Shown: positions 1 through 10,108, numbered from the stretch's first letter. The stretch is 64,000 bases of DNA from Rhodonellum psychrophilum GCM71 = DSM 17998 (GCF_000381545.1 NZ_KB906685.1:62001-126000); one strand, 5' to 3'. Program-made: numbers and translations. The notes: generated by a model from the sequence alone, not told the origin.

Positions 1-2
1 AG

Positions 3-989
3 AAAAGTTATCCCGCTGCGGCTGGCATCATGCCGTCTTCTGTAGAGAATCTTCTTGTCTTGGAATATGGAACTGAGGAATCCCTGGAAATCATCCGACA
101 GCGAAAAGATGAGCTTGCCGCAGTTTTGGTGGAACCTGTTCAGAGCCGTAGGCCTGAATTCCACCCCGTCGAGTTTTTGAGAAAAGTACGTGAAATCACG
201 AAGGAAAGCGGAACCGCATTGATATTTGATGAGGTGATCACCGGGTTTAGGACACATTTAAAGGGGGCCCAAGGAATCTTTGGCATAAAAGCAGATATTG
301 GGACTTATGGCAAAGTGATCGGTGGGGGATTGCCTATAGGCGCGATTGCCGGAAGTGCCGAATTTTTGGATGCCTTGGATGGTGGATATTGGGAGTTTGG
401 GGATGATTCGATGCCTGAAGTGGGTGTGACGTATTTTGCAGGGACTTTTGTCCGGCATCCCTTGGCGCTCGCCAGTGCCAAAGCGTCCTTGGAGTTTTTC
501 AAAAAAGACAATGGTAACCTCCAGAAGGATCTCGAACAGAAGACCAACCGAATCGCCGATTCACTGGATAAATTCTTTAAGGAGCATAACCTGCCTTTTT
601 ACATTGCACATTTTGGATCCCTTTGGAAGCTGAAATACAAGCAGGAATTGCCATATACAGACCTTATTTTTATTCTCCTGAGGGAGAAAGGCATTCATAT
701 TTATGATGGATTTCCTTGCTATCTGACCACCGAGATTACGGAAGCAGATGTGGACAGAGTCATCGATTCCTTCAAGCAATCCATTGGAGAGCTTTTGGAT
801 GTAGGGTTTTTTGGTGGTATTCCCAAGAAAACGAATGGATCAGCTCATGAAAAGAAACATGTTGTTTCTTGGGCCAGTCCGCCTGTTCCAGGGGCCAAAT
901 TGGGGAAAGATCAGCAAGGAAATCCAGCTTGGTTCCTTGTAGATGAGAAGAACCCAGGCAAATACTTAAAAATCAATATTGAAAACTAA
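3..989 (+). CDS. Class III PLP aminotransferase of an NRPS/PKS locus (5' truncated by window edge)
   Basis: The frame is already open at base 3 and reads into an internal Met at 30, so this is the C-terminal part of a longer protein. It matches the glutamate-1-semialdehyde aminomutase-like (class III) aminotransferase fold. FDEVITGFR (about nt 226-252) carries the PLP-contacting Asp, and YGKVIGGGLPIGA carries the Schiff-base Lys (codon 312-314). After the fold ends comes a linker with PPVPGAKLGKDQQGNPAWF. This linker type is familiar from aminotransferase (AMT) domains embedded in hybrid PKS-NRPS proteins, where the enzyme aminates a carrier-bound beta-keto or aldehyde intermediate. It is followed almost without gap by the NRPS gene. 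It may therefore be the end of a large upstream multidomain protein or a free-standing enzyme; the window cannot decide. The family call is solid, the substrate is not known. Confidence 0.85.
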   Translation, partial: KSYPAAAGIMPSSVENLLVLEYGTEESLEIIRQRKDELAAVLVEPVQSRRPEFHPVEFLRKVREITKESGTALIFDEVITGFRTHLKGAQGIFGIKADIGTYGKVIGGGLPIGAIAGSAEFLDALDGGYWEFGDDSMPEVGVTYFAGTFVRHPLALASAKASLEFFKKDNGNLQKDLEQKTNRIADSLDKFFKEHNLPFYIAHFGSLWKLKYKQELPYTDLIFILLREKGIHIYDGFPCYLTTEITEADVDRVIDSFKQSIGELLDVGFFGGIPKKTNGSAHEKKHVVSWASPPVPGAKLGKDQQGNPAWFLVDEKNPGKYLKINIEN

Positions 990-1002
990 TTTTCGGGATA
1001 AT

Positions 1003-4000
1003 ATGGAAAATGATATTTTTTTAGAGTCAGTGGATTTTAATCCTTTTCCTGAAAAAGAGATTGAGAAAATCGTGGGGATGGTGGATGCCCAAAAAGAGAT
1101 GTGGTTGTCGGCAGTTGTGGATGGTGTGGAGTCAAATCTGTCCTATAATGAATCCATCTCCCTTGACCTCAAGGGAGATTTGGATATCCCTGTTTTGCAG
1201 GCATCTTTTGACGAGCTCGTCAGACGGCATGAGTCCTTGAGAATGACTTTTAGTGGGGATGGGAAAACCAGTATCATTTATGATTTTGTTTCCCCAGATT
1301 ATCTTTTTGAAGATTTATCGCAGTTGCCAGAGGTGGATAAAGATCTCCGCTTGAAGCATTATTTGGACAAAGCAGTGACGACTCCATTTGACTTGAAAGA
1401 GGGGCCGTTGTTGAGGATTGACCTGCTCAAGTTGGAAGGGCAACATCATTTTATGTTGATTACGGCCCATCACTTGGTCTGCGATGGATGGTCCATAGGG
1501 GTGATTGTGTTGGAGTTGAGTACGATTTACTCTCAGCTTGTGCAGGGTTTGGAGCCAGTTTTGGCACCTGCAGATTCCTACAGCGAATATGCCGAAACCA
1601 TGCTCGAGTACAAGGGTAGCGAGGAATTCAATCAAACTGAAGGGTATTGGATTGAATTGTTCAAAGGAAAAGTTCCGGGTATTGAAATACCAATCGACTT
1701 TCCCAGGCCTGAAGTCAGAACCCTGAATGGGCATAGACTTGATTTTGAACTTCCTCCCGGTTTGGTAACCGCATGTAGGAAAACTGGGGTGATGGCTAAA
1801 ACAAGTTTGGTGAACACCCTGCTGTGCGGGTTCGAAATCTTTTTACATAAATTGACTGGTCAAAGGCAAATGGTTCTCGGACTCCCTGTGGCAGGGCAGT
1901 CTATTTCGGGTAATTTTTCATTGGTGGGCCATGCTGTCCATCTTCTGGCCGTTCCCAGCGAGGTCAATCCAGACTTGTCATTTTTGGATTATCTGAAGAA
2001 AAGGAAAACGGAACTGCTTGACAATTATGACCATGCAAAATATTCATCCGGAAATTTATTGCCCCACCTAAATATCCCGCGGGACATCTCCAAAATATTA
2101 CTCATCCCTGTGGTTTTCAATATCGACATGGGAATGGATCAGGGTGTCGCTTTCCATGGGTTAAACCATACTTTGATCACAAATCCAAGGAAATACGAAT
2201 ATTTTGAGATTTTCCTCAACATCACTGAAATAAAAGGAAGATTGATTCTGGAGTGGACCTACAATTCCGATCTCTTTAAGCCTTCAACCATTGAGGAAAT
2301 GATGCGGGATTACCAAGACATCCTTAGCCTATTGACCGATACTCCAGAAACCTTGATCAAAGAAGTTGATTTGGTCCAGAATGAATTCCTAAAGAGAATC
2401 CAGCCATGGAATGAGACTTATTTGGAGTATCCCAAGGATAAAATTTTCACGGATTACATCTCTGAACAATCCAAAAGGCAAGCAATTAAAATCGCAGTGA
2501 GGAGCATGGGCAGTGAAATCTCCTATCGAGAATTGGAAGAGAAATCAAATCAAGTGTCCCATTATCTTGTCGCGATGGGAATAAAAAAGGGGGATGTTGT
2601 CGGGATTTGTGTGGATAGGAGTGTGGAGTTACTCATTTCCCTATTGGGGATCATCAAATCAGGGGCGGCTTACCTTCCCTTGGATCCTGTTTACCCAAAG
2701 GACAGGATTGAATTTATGGTGGAGGACGCCTCCTGTAAATATTTTTTGGTTTCGGAAAGGTTGAAAGACCAATACCAAAACAACTCCCCAATGATCATTT
2801 TGGAGGAAATGATGACTTCTATGTCGGGATTTCCCGGGTTTACGAGCGGCATTGATATAAAAGGGGAGGATTTGGCCTACGTCATCTACACTTCGGGATC
2901 CACCGGACAACCCAAAGGTGTGCAGGTAAGCCATCAAAATTTAATGAATTTCCTGCTCAGCATGCAGATTGCTCCGGGAATCAGTCAGGAGGATCAATTG
3001 CTGGCGGTGACCACCGTTTCCTTTGACATTGCGGGGTTGGAATTGTTTCTACCCCTCATCTCAGGGGCCAAAGTGGTTCTAGCGGATGCGGAAACCTCCA
3101 AAGATGGGAGGAGATTGGTTGAGTTGATAGAAAGGGAAAGAATTACGATGATGCAGGCAACCCCAGCCACTTGGCGAATGATGTTACATTCTTCATGGAA
3201 AAAGCATCTTCCGATCAAAGTACTTTGTGGCGGAGAGGCGTTGCCACAAGATTTGGCACTAGAACTTTTTCAAAATGCCGATTCTCTTTGGAATGTTTAC
3301 GGACCTACAGAGACGACGATCTGGTCATTGGTCAAAGAAATAAAAGATCCAAACGGGCCGATCACGATTGGTAGGCCAATCCACAATACCCAAGTGTATG
3401 TGGTCGATAAATATGGTCATTTATTACCAGCAGGAAATGTCGGGGAGATCTGGATCGGGGGAGACGGTGTCAGCAAAGGGTATCTCAATAGGCCATTGCT
3501 CACCAAGGAGAAATTTGTACCCAATGATTTTGAACCTTCCAAAAGTGAATATTTATACAGAACAGGGGATTTGGGAAAATTTCAACCCAATGGGGAATTG
3601 GTTTGTTTGGGAAGGGTGGATCACCAAGTGAAAATAAGGGGTTATAGAATAGAGCTGGGTGAAATCGAAAACAAAATCAATCAGTTCCCAGAGATCGAAG
3701 GGGCTATTGTAATTGCTAGGGAAGATAATCCCGGAGACAAAAGATTGGCCGCTTATGTAGTCCTTAAAGAGGATGAAAGTCTCTTCATGATGGATCAAAA
3801 TAACCTATCAGATACAGCAGTCATGACAAGGGAGGAGCCTGTGCTGACCAAAGAGAAAATTTTGGTCTGGAAAGAAACACTCAAAACGAGATTGCCCAAT
3901 TACATGATTCCAAACGATTGGGTCGCCCTTTGGGAATTTCCCATGACGGACAACAATAAAATAGACAGGAACTCCCTGCCAATACCTTTGAGAAATGTCT

Positions 4001-5103
4001 TTTGGGATGAGACGGAAGAAAATCTTCCGCAAACCCCCAATCAAATACTAGTCGCCGGCATTTGGAGTAAAGTGTTGGGTGTGTCCGATGTCAGATTATG
4101 GGACGATTTCTTTGAATTGGGAGGGCATTCCTTGTTGGCGGTAAGGGTAATGGCGGAGTTGGCGGAGGAGACCGGTCTCAACTTGCCGCTGAATACATTG
4201 ATCATCAATTCAACACTTGAAAATTTCGCGGCCGTTTTGGATCGCCAAGACCAAAAAGACCAAGACTGGAGCAGCTTGGTGCCTATCAAAAAATCCGGAA
4301 AGAAAGCTCCGATTTACTTGATTCACGGAGCAGGCTCGCATGTTTCGCCATTCTTCAACCTTGCAAAAAATCTGGATGAGGATCAGCCTGTCTATGGGCT
4401 TCAGGCAAAGGGATTGAATGGAATAGACGAACCCTTACAATCCATAAAGGAAATGGCGGCACATTATATCCAGGAAATCGTCACACACAATCCCCATGGA
4501 CCCTATCATATCGGAGGTCAATCTTTTGGTGCATACGTTGCATTCGAGATGGCGCGGCAAATGAAAGCGTCAGGGCTTGATATCCAAAAAGTGATATTGT
4601 TTGATGTCTCCGCTTATCAGGAGGATTTCGAGGAATTATCCTCCTGGGAAAGAATGAAAAAGGAGGTTGGTTACGAATTCCAAAAAAGATACATGGATAT
4701 AGAATTGTTGGTAAAATCTCCCAGCACATTGAGAAGATTGAAAACCAGTTCATTGGAACGAAAAACGAGAGCCTTGAAGCGGTTTTTGGGAATTGATGCA
4801 ATGGATGGCGAAGGGAAATTATTTCATGTAATTGAAAAAATCAGGAGAATCAATCATAAGGCCATGGATGATTATGAATTGGCTCCATACAATGGCGATA
4901 TCATCCTGTTCAAGGCCAAAATCAAAACATTTTATGATACGGACATGGAATACTATGGATGGAAACCTTATGTGAAAGAGGTCCATACAGTGGAGATGGA
5001 AGGAGACCACAATTCAATGTTCGAAGATCCGGAATTGGTGAAAATCCTCGGACGAAAACTACAGGAAGTTCTGGATAAAGACATTGAAATGAATATTTCA
5101 TAG
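1003..5103 (+). CDS. Nonribosomal peptide synthetase, single module C-A-T-TE (module 1)
   Basis: About 1366 residues. Condensation domain residues about 30-450 with HHLVCDGWS (His156 region, HHxxxDG motif). Adenylation domain about 490-950 with YTSGSTGQPKG (A3), YGPTETTIW (about 766), GYRIELGEIE (A8) and NKIDRNSLP (A10). Carrier domain with FFELGGHSLL (phosphopantetheine Ser about 1043). C-terminal type I thioesterase with GGQSFGA (nucleophile Ser about 1174) and the His motif GDHNSMF. Reading the ten specificity positions by eye gives D-I-L-Q-C-G-V-I-W-K, close to the code known for glycine (DILQLGLIWK), so Gly is a tentative substrate. I chose the ATG at 1003; an in-frame TTG at 979 would overlap the preceding gene by 11 nt and adds eight residues without domain content. 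Same operon as the aminotransferase. An internal module ending in its own TE, followed by a second such module, is unusual. Confidence 0.95.
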   Translation: MENDIFLESVDFNPFPEKEIEKIVGMVDAQKEMWLSAVVDGVESNLSYNESISLDLKGDLDIPVLQASFDELVRRHESLRMTFSGDGKTSIIYDFVSPDYLFEDLSQLPEVDKDLRLKHYLDKAVTTPFDLKEGPLLRIDLLKLEGQHHFMLITAHHLVCDGWSIGVIVLELSTIYSQLVQGLEPVLAPADSYSEYAETMLEYKGSEEFNQTEGYWIELFKGKVPGIEIPIDFPRPEVRTLNGHRLDFELPPGLVTACRKTGVMAKTSLVNTLLCGFEIFLHKLTGQRQMVLGLPVAGQSISGNFSLVGHAVHLLAVPSEVNPDLSFLDYLKKRKTELLDNYDHAKYSSGNLLPHLNIPRDISKILLIPVVFNIDMGMDQGVAFHGLNHTLITNPRKYEYFEIFLNITEIKGRLILEWTYNSDLFKPSTIEEMMRDYQDILSLLTDTPETLIKEVDLVQNEFLKRIQPWNETYLEYPKDKIFTDYISEQSKRQAIKIAVRSMGSEISYRELEEKSNQVSHYLVAMGIKKGDVVGICVDRSVELLISLLGIIKSGAAYLPLDPVYPKDRIEFMVEDASCKYFLVSERLKDQYQNNSPMIILEEMMTSMSGFPGFTSGIDIKGEDLAYVIYTSGSTGQPKGVQVSHQNLMNFLLSMQIAPGISQEDQLLAVTTVSFDIAGLELFLPLISGAKVVLADAETSKDGRRLVELIERERITMMQATPATWRMMLHSSWKKHLPIKVLCGGEALPQDLALELFQNADSLWNVYGPTETTIWSLVKEIKDPNGPITIGRPIHNTQVYVVDKYGHLLPAGNVGEIWIGGDGVSKGYLNRPLLTKEKFVPNDFEPSKSEYLYRTGDLGKFQPNGELVCLGRVDHQVKIRGYRIELGEIENKINQFPEIEGAIVIAREDNPGDKRLAAYVVLKEDESLFMMDQNNLSDTAVMTREEPVLTKEKILVWKETLKTRLPNYMIPNDWVALWEFPMTDNNKIDRNSLPIPLRNVFWDETEENLPQTPNQILVAGIWSKVLGVSDVRLWDDFFELGGHSLLAVRVMAELAEETGLNLPLNTLIINSTLENFAAVLDRQDQKDQDWSSLVPIKKSGKKAPIYLIHGAGSHVSPFFNLAKNLDEDQPVYGLQAKGLNGIDEPLQSIKEMAAHYIQEIVTHNPHGPYHIGGQSFGAYVAFEMARQMKASGLDIQKVILFDVSAYQEDFEELSSWERMKKEVGYEFQKRYMDIELLVKSPSTLRRLKTSSLERKTRALKRFLGIDAMDGEGKLFHVIEKIRRINHKAMDDYELAPYNGDIILFKAKIKTFYDTDMEYYGWKPYVKEVHTVEMEGDHNSMFEDPELVKILGRKLQEVLDKDIEMNIS

Positions 5104-5261
5104 TGAATAATTCCTTGAAAATATTCGGCTTGATTTTCTTTAAAAAAATAATGTGTGGTGTAAAAAACGATAAAACCACTGTCCAATCATGTGTATTTTG
5201 GATAAAATCTGATCTCAGCTTACCCAGCAAATGAAATCATTAATGTCTACATAATTAGCTA

Positions 5262-8200
5262 ATGAAACCTATAAAACCACAATTTGAAAGCATCGCATAC
5301 GACCCTTTTGAAACTCCTGGTATTGAGAAAATAGTTGGATTGCTGGATTCCCAAAAAGAAATTTGGGTATCGTGTAAATTGGGAGGTGAGGAGGCCAATC
5401 TATCCAACAACTTGTCGATTTCCCTCAAGTTTACTGGAGACCTGAATCCAGAGCTGCTTTTTTCTGCTCTGGAGGCTGTTGTAAACAGGCACGAAGCCCT
5501 TAGGATGACATTCAGTCCTGATGGGAAAAACTGTATCATTCAGAAACATGTTCTTCCAACATATAAATTTCTGGAAATCCAAGATTTTTCCCCTCATCAT
5601 AAAAGTCAGGCTTTCCAGGATGTATTGGATGCTGAAGTCACGTTGCCATTTGATTTGGTCAACGGTCCACTCATTCGGTTTTCGTTGTTGAAGTTGGAAA
5701 ACAATGTGCACGTGTTGTTGATCACTGGCCATCACATCATTGTGGATGGCTGGTCCTTGGATTTGATTACCGAAGAGCTTTGTGAAATTTACTCCAGACT
5801 CTTGGAAAAAAACCCTGATAATCTCCCCAAAGCGGATTCCTTCAGCGAATACTCTTCTGAAATGACCGCCTTTAAAGAGAGTCAGGAATATCGTGACACG
5901 GAGCAATATTGGTTGGAACAGTTTAAAGGGAATAATTTTTATCTGGAATTGCCGGTCGATAACATTCGTCCTGAATTCAGGACTTACAACAGTTCGAGGC
6001 TGGATTTGGAGATTGATGCGGAATTGCTGGACGCGCTTAGGAAGTTGTCCGCTTTGGCCAAAACCAGCTTGGTCAATACCTTGATGGGAGCATTCGAAAT
6101 TTATTTCCATAAACTTACCGGGCAAAGCCAGTTGTCCCTGGGAATCCCTGTATCTGGGCAGGCTGTTTCCGGCAATTTCTCACTTGTCGGGCATTGTGTC
6201 CATCTGCTTCCGGTACCGAGCAAAATCAATCCGAATTTGAGCTTTTTGTCTTATTTGAAGCAAAGGAAAACTGAGCTTTTGGATAACTATGATCACTCCC
6301 AATACACTTTCAGCAATCTATTGCAGCAGCTCAAAATCCAGAGAGACAATTCCAAAATTCCATTGGTTCCCTTTATCATCAATTTTGAGTCAGCCAAAAA
6401 CCGCCATTACAAGTTCAGTGGTTGCAAAGTCGAGTCCGTCTTCAATGCCAAGAAGTTTGAAACCTTCGAGAATGCACTTTACATCACGGAATATCACCAA
6501 AGCCTTCTGATTGATTGGCAATACAATAGCAATTTATACGAAGCGGATAGCATTCGAAAAATGCTGAAGGAATTCAGGATGCTTCTAAAACAAGTGACAG
6601 AAAATCCAGAAACCATTATTTCCCAAATTGGTTTGGTTAAAAATGAGTTTTTGAGGCGAATCCAGCCTTGGAACGAAACCTTTCTGGACTATCCAAAAGA
6701 TAAAATTTTCACTAAACTGATCAGTGAGCAGGCACAAAAATCTCCCGATAAAATAGCCATCACATTTAGGGATGAGGAGATTTCCTATTTGGATTTGGAT
6801 AGCAAATCAAATCAGCTGGCACACATTCTTCTCCAAAAGGGCGTAACCAAGGGAGATATTGTAGGGCTGTGTGTGGACAGGTCCATTGAAATGGTCATTT
6901 CCCTATTGGGGATTGTCAAATCTGGGGCAGTCTATCTTCCGCTTGACCCAATTTATCCCAAGGACAGGATAGAGATGATGGTGGAGGACGCAGCATGCCG
7001 CTTTTTCTTGATTTCACGATCATTGGAAAATCGATACAGGAGCAATTCCCCCATACTGATTTTAGAGGAATTAATAGAAACCTTGATGGCTTATCCAGAT
7101 ACGGAACCTCAAGTAACCATTTCCGGAAATGATCTGGTCTATGTGATTTATACCTCAGGTTCCACTGGCAAGCCAAAGGGGGTAAAGATAGAGCACCACA
7201 ACCTTTTGAATTTTTTATTGAGCATGCAACTCAGCCCCGGCATCAGTGCCGATGACAAGTTGTTGGCCGTCACGACGATTTCCTTTGACATTGCTGGGCT
7301 CGAATTGTTTTTGCCGTTGATTGCGGGAGCAGCGCTTTTGATTGCGGACAGCAACCAGGCAAAAGATGGGAGGATTTTGGTCGAGATAATTGAAAAAAAG
7401 AAGATAACAATCATGCAGGCGACACCTGCCACATGGAGAATGATGGTCAATACCTCCAGGTCAAAACTCTTTCGACTCAAAGTCCTTTGTGGTGGAGAGG
7501 CGCTTTCCCAAGACCTAGCCCTTTCTCTGATGGAAACATCTTCCGAATTGTGGAATGTATACGGACCAACAGAAACTACCATATGGTCCTTGATAAAAAA
7601 AATCAAAGATCCTTTTCAATCCATCACCATAGGTCATCCGATTCACAATACGCAAGTCTATATCGTTGGTGAAAATGGAAATCTCCTTTCCCCTGGCGAA
7701 ATAGGGGAGATTTGGATTGGGGGCGATGGGGTAAGCCAAGGATATCTTCATCGCCCTGAATTGACACAAGAGAAGTTTGTCAAAAATATCTTTGAGCCAG
7801 AAAAAGGAGTATTGCTTTACCGAACCGGAGATTTGGGGAAATTTCTTCCAAATGGAGAATTGGTCTGTTTGGGGAGGATGGACAATCAGGTGAAGATTCG
7901 TGGTTTCAGAATTGAACTTGGGGAGATCGAAAACCAGCTTGGTCAAATCCCTGAAATAAGGGAGGCTGTGGTTGTCGCAAGGGAAGACAAGCCAGGAGAC
8001 AAAAAACTTATTGCCTATGTGATAGAAGAAAATTCAGAGACACCTTTTCTAAAACCGGAACTTGATTCACCTGGGGAAATTGGCAAGCAGGATGACAATG
8101 GAAAATTGACCTTGGCTCCTGAGAAAATTACGGTGTGGAAAACCATATTAAAGGCAACGCTTCCAGAGTATATGGTTCCCGTGGACTGGGTGTCCATGCG

Positions 8201-9353
8201 GGAATTCCCCAAAACCGCCAACAATAAAATTGACCGAAAAGCATTGCCCAAGCCTTTTATCAGTCAGGTTATGTTGAATTCCGGAAAAGAACAGGTCAAA
8301 TATCAAAGTAATAACCAAAAATTATTGGCTGGGATTTGGTCAAAGGTACTCAGTGTGCCAGCTATCGGCTTGAACGACGACTTTTTCGAACTCGGTGGAC
8401 ATTCCTTGATTGCCGTGGAGGTGATGTCTGCTTTGGAAAAGGAAACCGGATTGAACCTGCCTTTGGATACCTTATTTAAATTCCCAACAATAGCTTCTTT
8501 TTCGGAGCGATTGGATAATTTGGACAAGGCAGAAGTGAGCTGGGAATGTTTGGTTCCTATCAAACCCACAGGAAGTAAAACTCCGGTTTATCTGATCCAT
8601 GGTGCTGGCGCAAATGTCTCTTCATTTTATGGGCTTTCAAAGAACCTAGATGCCGATCAACCAGTTTTCGGGATTCAATCAAAAGGTCTAGATGGAATTG
8701 AGGAACCCCTTCATACCATCAAAGAAATGGCGATACATTATATCCATCAGATAATAGCACACAATCCAACAGGACCTTATTTTCTTGGAGGCCAATCCTT
8801 TGGGGCCTATGTGGCATTTGAAATGGGGAAACAAATGAAAGAAATGGGTCTTGATATTCAAAAAGTAATTCTGTTTGATGTATTCGCATACCAAGGCGAA
8901 AAGGAATTGACCGGCTGGGAAAAATTCAAAAGGGGAGTGGCTTTTGAGGTCAAAAAAAGATATGTAGACATGGAATTATTGGTTCATTCCCCAGCGACTT
9001 TCAAGAATATCAAGTCACATTCCTTCGAAAGAAAGAAAAGGGGCTTGAAAAAATTATTCCATTTAGAGTCTTTTGAAGAGGAATCTAGACTTTTTCATAC
9101 CATAGAAAAAATCAGAAAGATAAATCATACTGCGATGGATGAATATGTGCTTTCTCCGTACCACGGAGAAATAGTATTGTTCAAGGCCAAAATCAAGACC
9201 TTTTATCAAAAGGACATGGTATTTTATGGGTGGAGGCCTTATGCAGACAAAGTATTGACACTTGAAATAGAAGGTGACCACAATTCCATGTTTGAAGATG
9301 CTGAATTGGTAAAGGAGCTTGCCCAAAAACTCCAGGAAGTCCTGGACAAATGA
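5262..9353 (+). CDS. Nonribosomal peptide synthetase, single module C-A-T-TE (module 2, paralog of module 1)
   Basis: 1363 residues with the same order of domains as the preceding gene and obvious similarity along the whole length. Condensation HHIIVDGWS (His157 region), adenylation YTSGSTGKPKG, YGPTETTIW, GFRIELGEIE and NKIDRKALP, carrier FFELGGHSLI (Ser about 1048), thioesterase GGQSFGA (Ser about 1179) and GDHNSMF. The specificity positions read D-I-L-Q-C-G-V-I-W-K, the same as in module 1, again glycine-like. The stop codon overlaps the ATG of the PPTase gene (ATGA), indicating translational coupling. The 158-bp gap before it holds no convincing gene. The two genes look like a tandem duplication that has since diverged. 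Whether they act in series or as two alternative terminating enzymes cannot be told from sequence. Confidence 0.95.
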   Translation: MKPIKPQFESIAYDPFETPGIEKIVGLLDSQKEIWVSCKLGGEEANLSNNLSISLKFTGDLNPELLFSALEAVVNRHEALRMTFSPDGKNCIIQKHVLPTYKFLEIQDFSPHHKSQAFQDVLDAEVTLPFDLVNGPLIRFSLLKLENNVHVLLITGHHIIVDGWSLDLITEELCEIYSRLLEKNPDNLPKADSFSEYSSEMTAFKESQEYRDTEQYWLEQFKGNNFYLELPVDNIRPEFRTYNSSRLDLEIDAELLDALRKLSALAKTSLVNTLMGAFEIYFHKLTGQSQLSLGIPVSGQAVSGNFSLVGHCVHLLPVPSKINPNLSFLSYLKQRKTELLDNYDHSQYTFSNLLQQLKIQRDNSKIPLVPFIINFESAKNRHYKFSGCKVESVFNAKKFETFENALYITEYHQSLLIDWQYNSNLYEADSIRKMLKEFRMLLKQVTENPETIISQIGLVKNEFLRRIQPWNETFLDYPKDKIFTKLISEQAQKSPDKIAITFRDEEISYLDLDSKSNQLAHILLQKGVTKGDIVGLCVDRSIEMVISLLGIVKSGAVYLPLDPIYPKDRIEMMVEDAACRFFLISRSLENRYRSNSPILILEELIETLMAYPDTEPQVTISGNDLVYVIYTSGSTGKPKGVKIEHHNLLNFLLSMQLSPGISADDKLLAVTTISFDIAGLELFLPLIAGAALLIADSNQAKDGRILVEIIEKKKITIMQATPATWRMMVNTSRSKLFRLKVLCGGEALSQDLALSLMETSSELWNVYGPTETTIWSLIKKIKDPFQSITIGHPIHNTQVYIVGENGNLLSPGEIGEIWIGGDGVSQGYLHRPELTQEKFVKNIFEPEKGVLLYRTGDLGKFLPNGELVCLGRMDNQVKIRGFRIELGEIENQLGQIPEIREAVVVAREDKPGDKKLIAYVIEENSETPFLKPELDSPGEIGKQDDNGKLTLAPEKITVWKTILKATLPEYMVPVDWVSMREFPKTANNKIDRKALPKPFISQVMLNSGKEQVKYQSNNQKLLAGIWSKVLSVPAIGLNDDFFELGGHSLIAVEVMSALEKETGLNLPLDTLFKFPTIASFSERLDNLDKAEVSWECLVPIKPTGSKTPVYLIHGAGANVSSFYGLSKNLDADQPVFGIQSKGLDGIEEPLHTIKEMAIHYIHQIIAHNPTGPYFLGGQSFGAYVAFEMGKQMKEMGLDIQKVILFDVFAYQGEKELTGWEKFKRGVAFEVKKRYVDMELLVHSPATFKNIKSHSFERKKRGLKKLFHLESFEEESRLFHTIEKIRKINHTAMDEYVLSPYHGEIVLFKAKIKTFYQKDMVFYGWRPYADKVLTLEIEGDHNSMFEDAELVKELAQKLQEVLDK

Positions 9354-10090
9354 ACTTCCGGATGAAAGCAGAACTGTATTGTAAATGGAAAACCCCAGAA
9401 CCAATTTGGGAAAAAGGGCCCTCCTTTGACCTGGACAATGGGGTGCATGTATGGCGAATTGGTTTGGACGAGGGTTTTGATTATGCCAAGGGATATAGTT
9501 TTCTTTTGGAAAGAGAAGATGTTTTTAAAATCGGCAGATTTTATAATTTGGCGGATCAAAAAAGATTTGTGATCAGCAAGGTGTTCCGGAAAATCTTGAT
9601 AGCTAACTACCTCAGGGAACCACTTCAAAATCTGAAATTTGGGGAGACAGAGATGAAAAAACCCATTTTGTTGGAGCAAATGGATTTTCATTTTAATATA
9701 TCGCATTCTGGCAACTATGTCATGTTTGTGTTTTCGTCAGTTGCATGTGGTGTAGATGTAGAGTTCATCAATCCCGATTTCCCATCCAAAAGCATCATGG
9801 AGTTTTGTTATTCTCAAGAAGAACAGGACTTTGTGCTGGATTCACCAAACCCCACTTATTCATTTTATCGGATTTGGACAGCAAAAGAATCCCTGATTAA
9901 GGCCATAGGGACTGGTTTGCAGGACAATCTGAAGGAAATATGCTGTCTAAACGGCGTCTGGGACTTGCCTATGTCTCTTTCTCGCGGAAATAGCTTTTGG
10001 ACCACCATGTCCTTTTCTGACGATGAAAGCCATGTTTGGAGTGTTACTTTTCAGGATAGGTCAAAAAAAATCCGATTTTTTGAAACATGA
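9350..10090 (+). CDS. Sfp-type 4'-phosphopantetheinyl transferase
   Basis: 246 residues. It shows the two signature blocks of the Sfp/AcpT superfamily, GVDVEFI (Mg/CoA-binding Asp and Glu, about residue 132) and WTAKESLIKAIG (about residue 177). Such enzymes move the phosphopantetheine arm from CoA to the conserved Ser of carrier domains, so it is the likely activator of the two T domains just upstream. The start ATG overlaps the NRPS stop as ATGA, which ties its expression to that gene; a second Met at 9362 is possible. A separate PPTase gene lies at 50094, so this copy is probably dedicated to the peptide locus. Confidence 0.92.
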   Translation: MNFRMKAELYCKWKTPEPIWEKGPSFDLDNGVHVWRIGLDEGFDYAKGYSFLLEREDVFKIGRFYNLADQKRFVISKVFRKILIANYLREPLQNLKFGETEMKKPILLEQMDFHFNISHSGNYVMFVFSSVACGVDVEFINPDFPSKSIMEFCYSQEEQDFVLDSPNPTYSFYRIWTAKESLIKAIGTGLQDNLKEICCLNGVWDLPMSLSRGNSFWTTMSFSDDESHVWSVTFQDRSKKIRFFET

Positions 10091-10108
10091 TCTAAACCGA
10101 ATAGGGAC

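Noticed and set aside
5135-5250. Short ORF in the gap between the two NRPS genes (possible MbtH-like helper)
   Set aside because: Only about 27 residues with no MbtH motif (no NxExQxSxWP pattern).
5400-6125. 241-codon minus-strand ORF inside NRPS module 2
   Set aside because: Antisense to a condensation domain whose motifs are intact; the peptide has no recognisable family and no start context.
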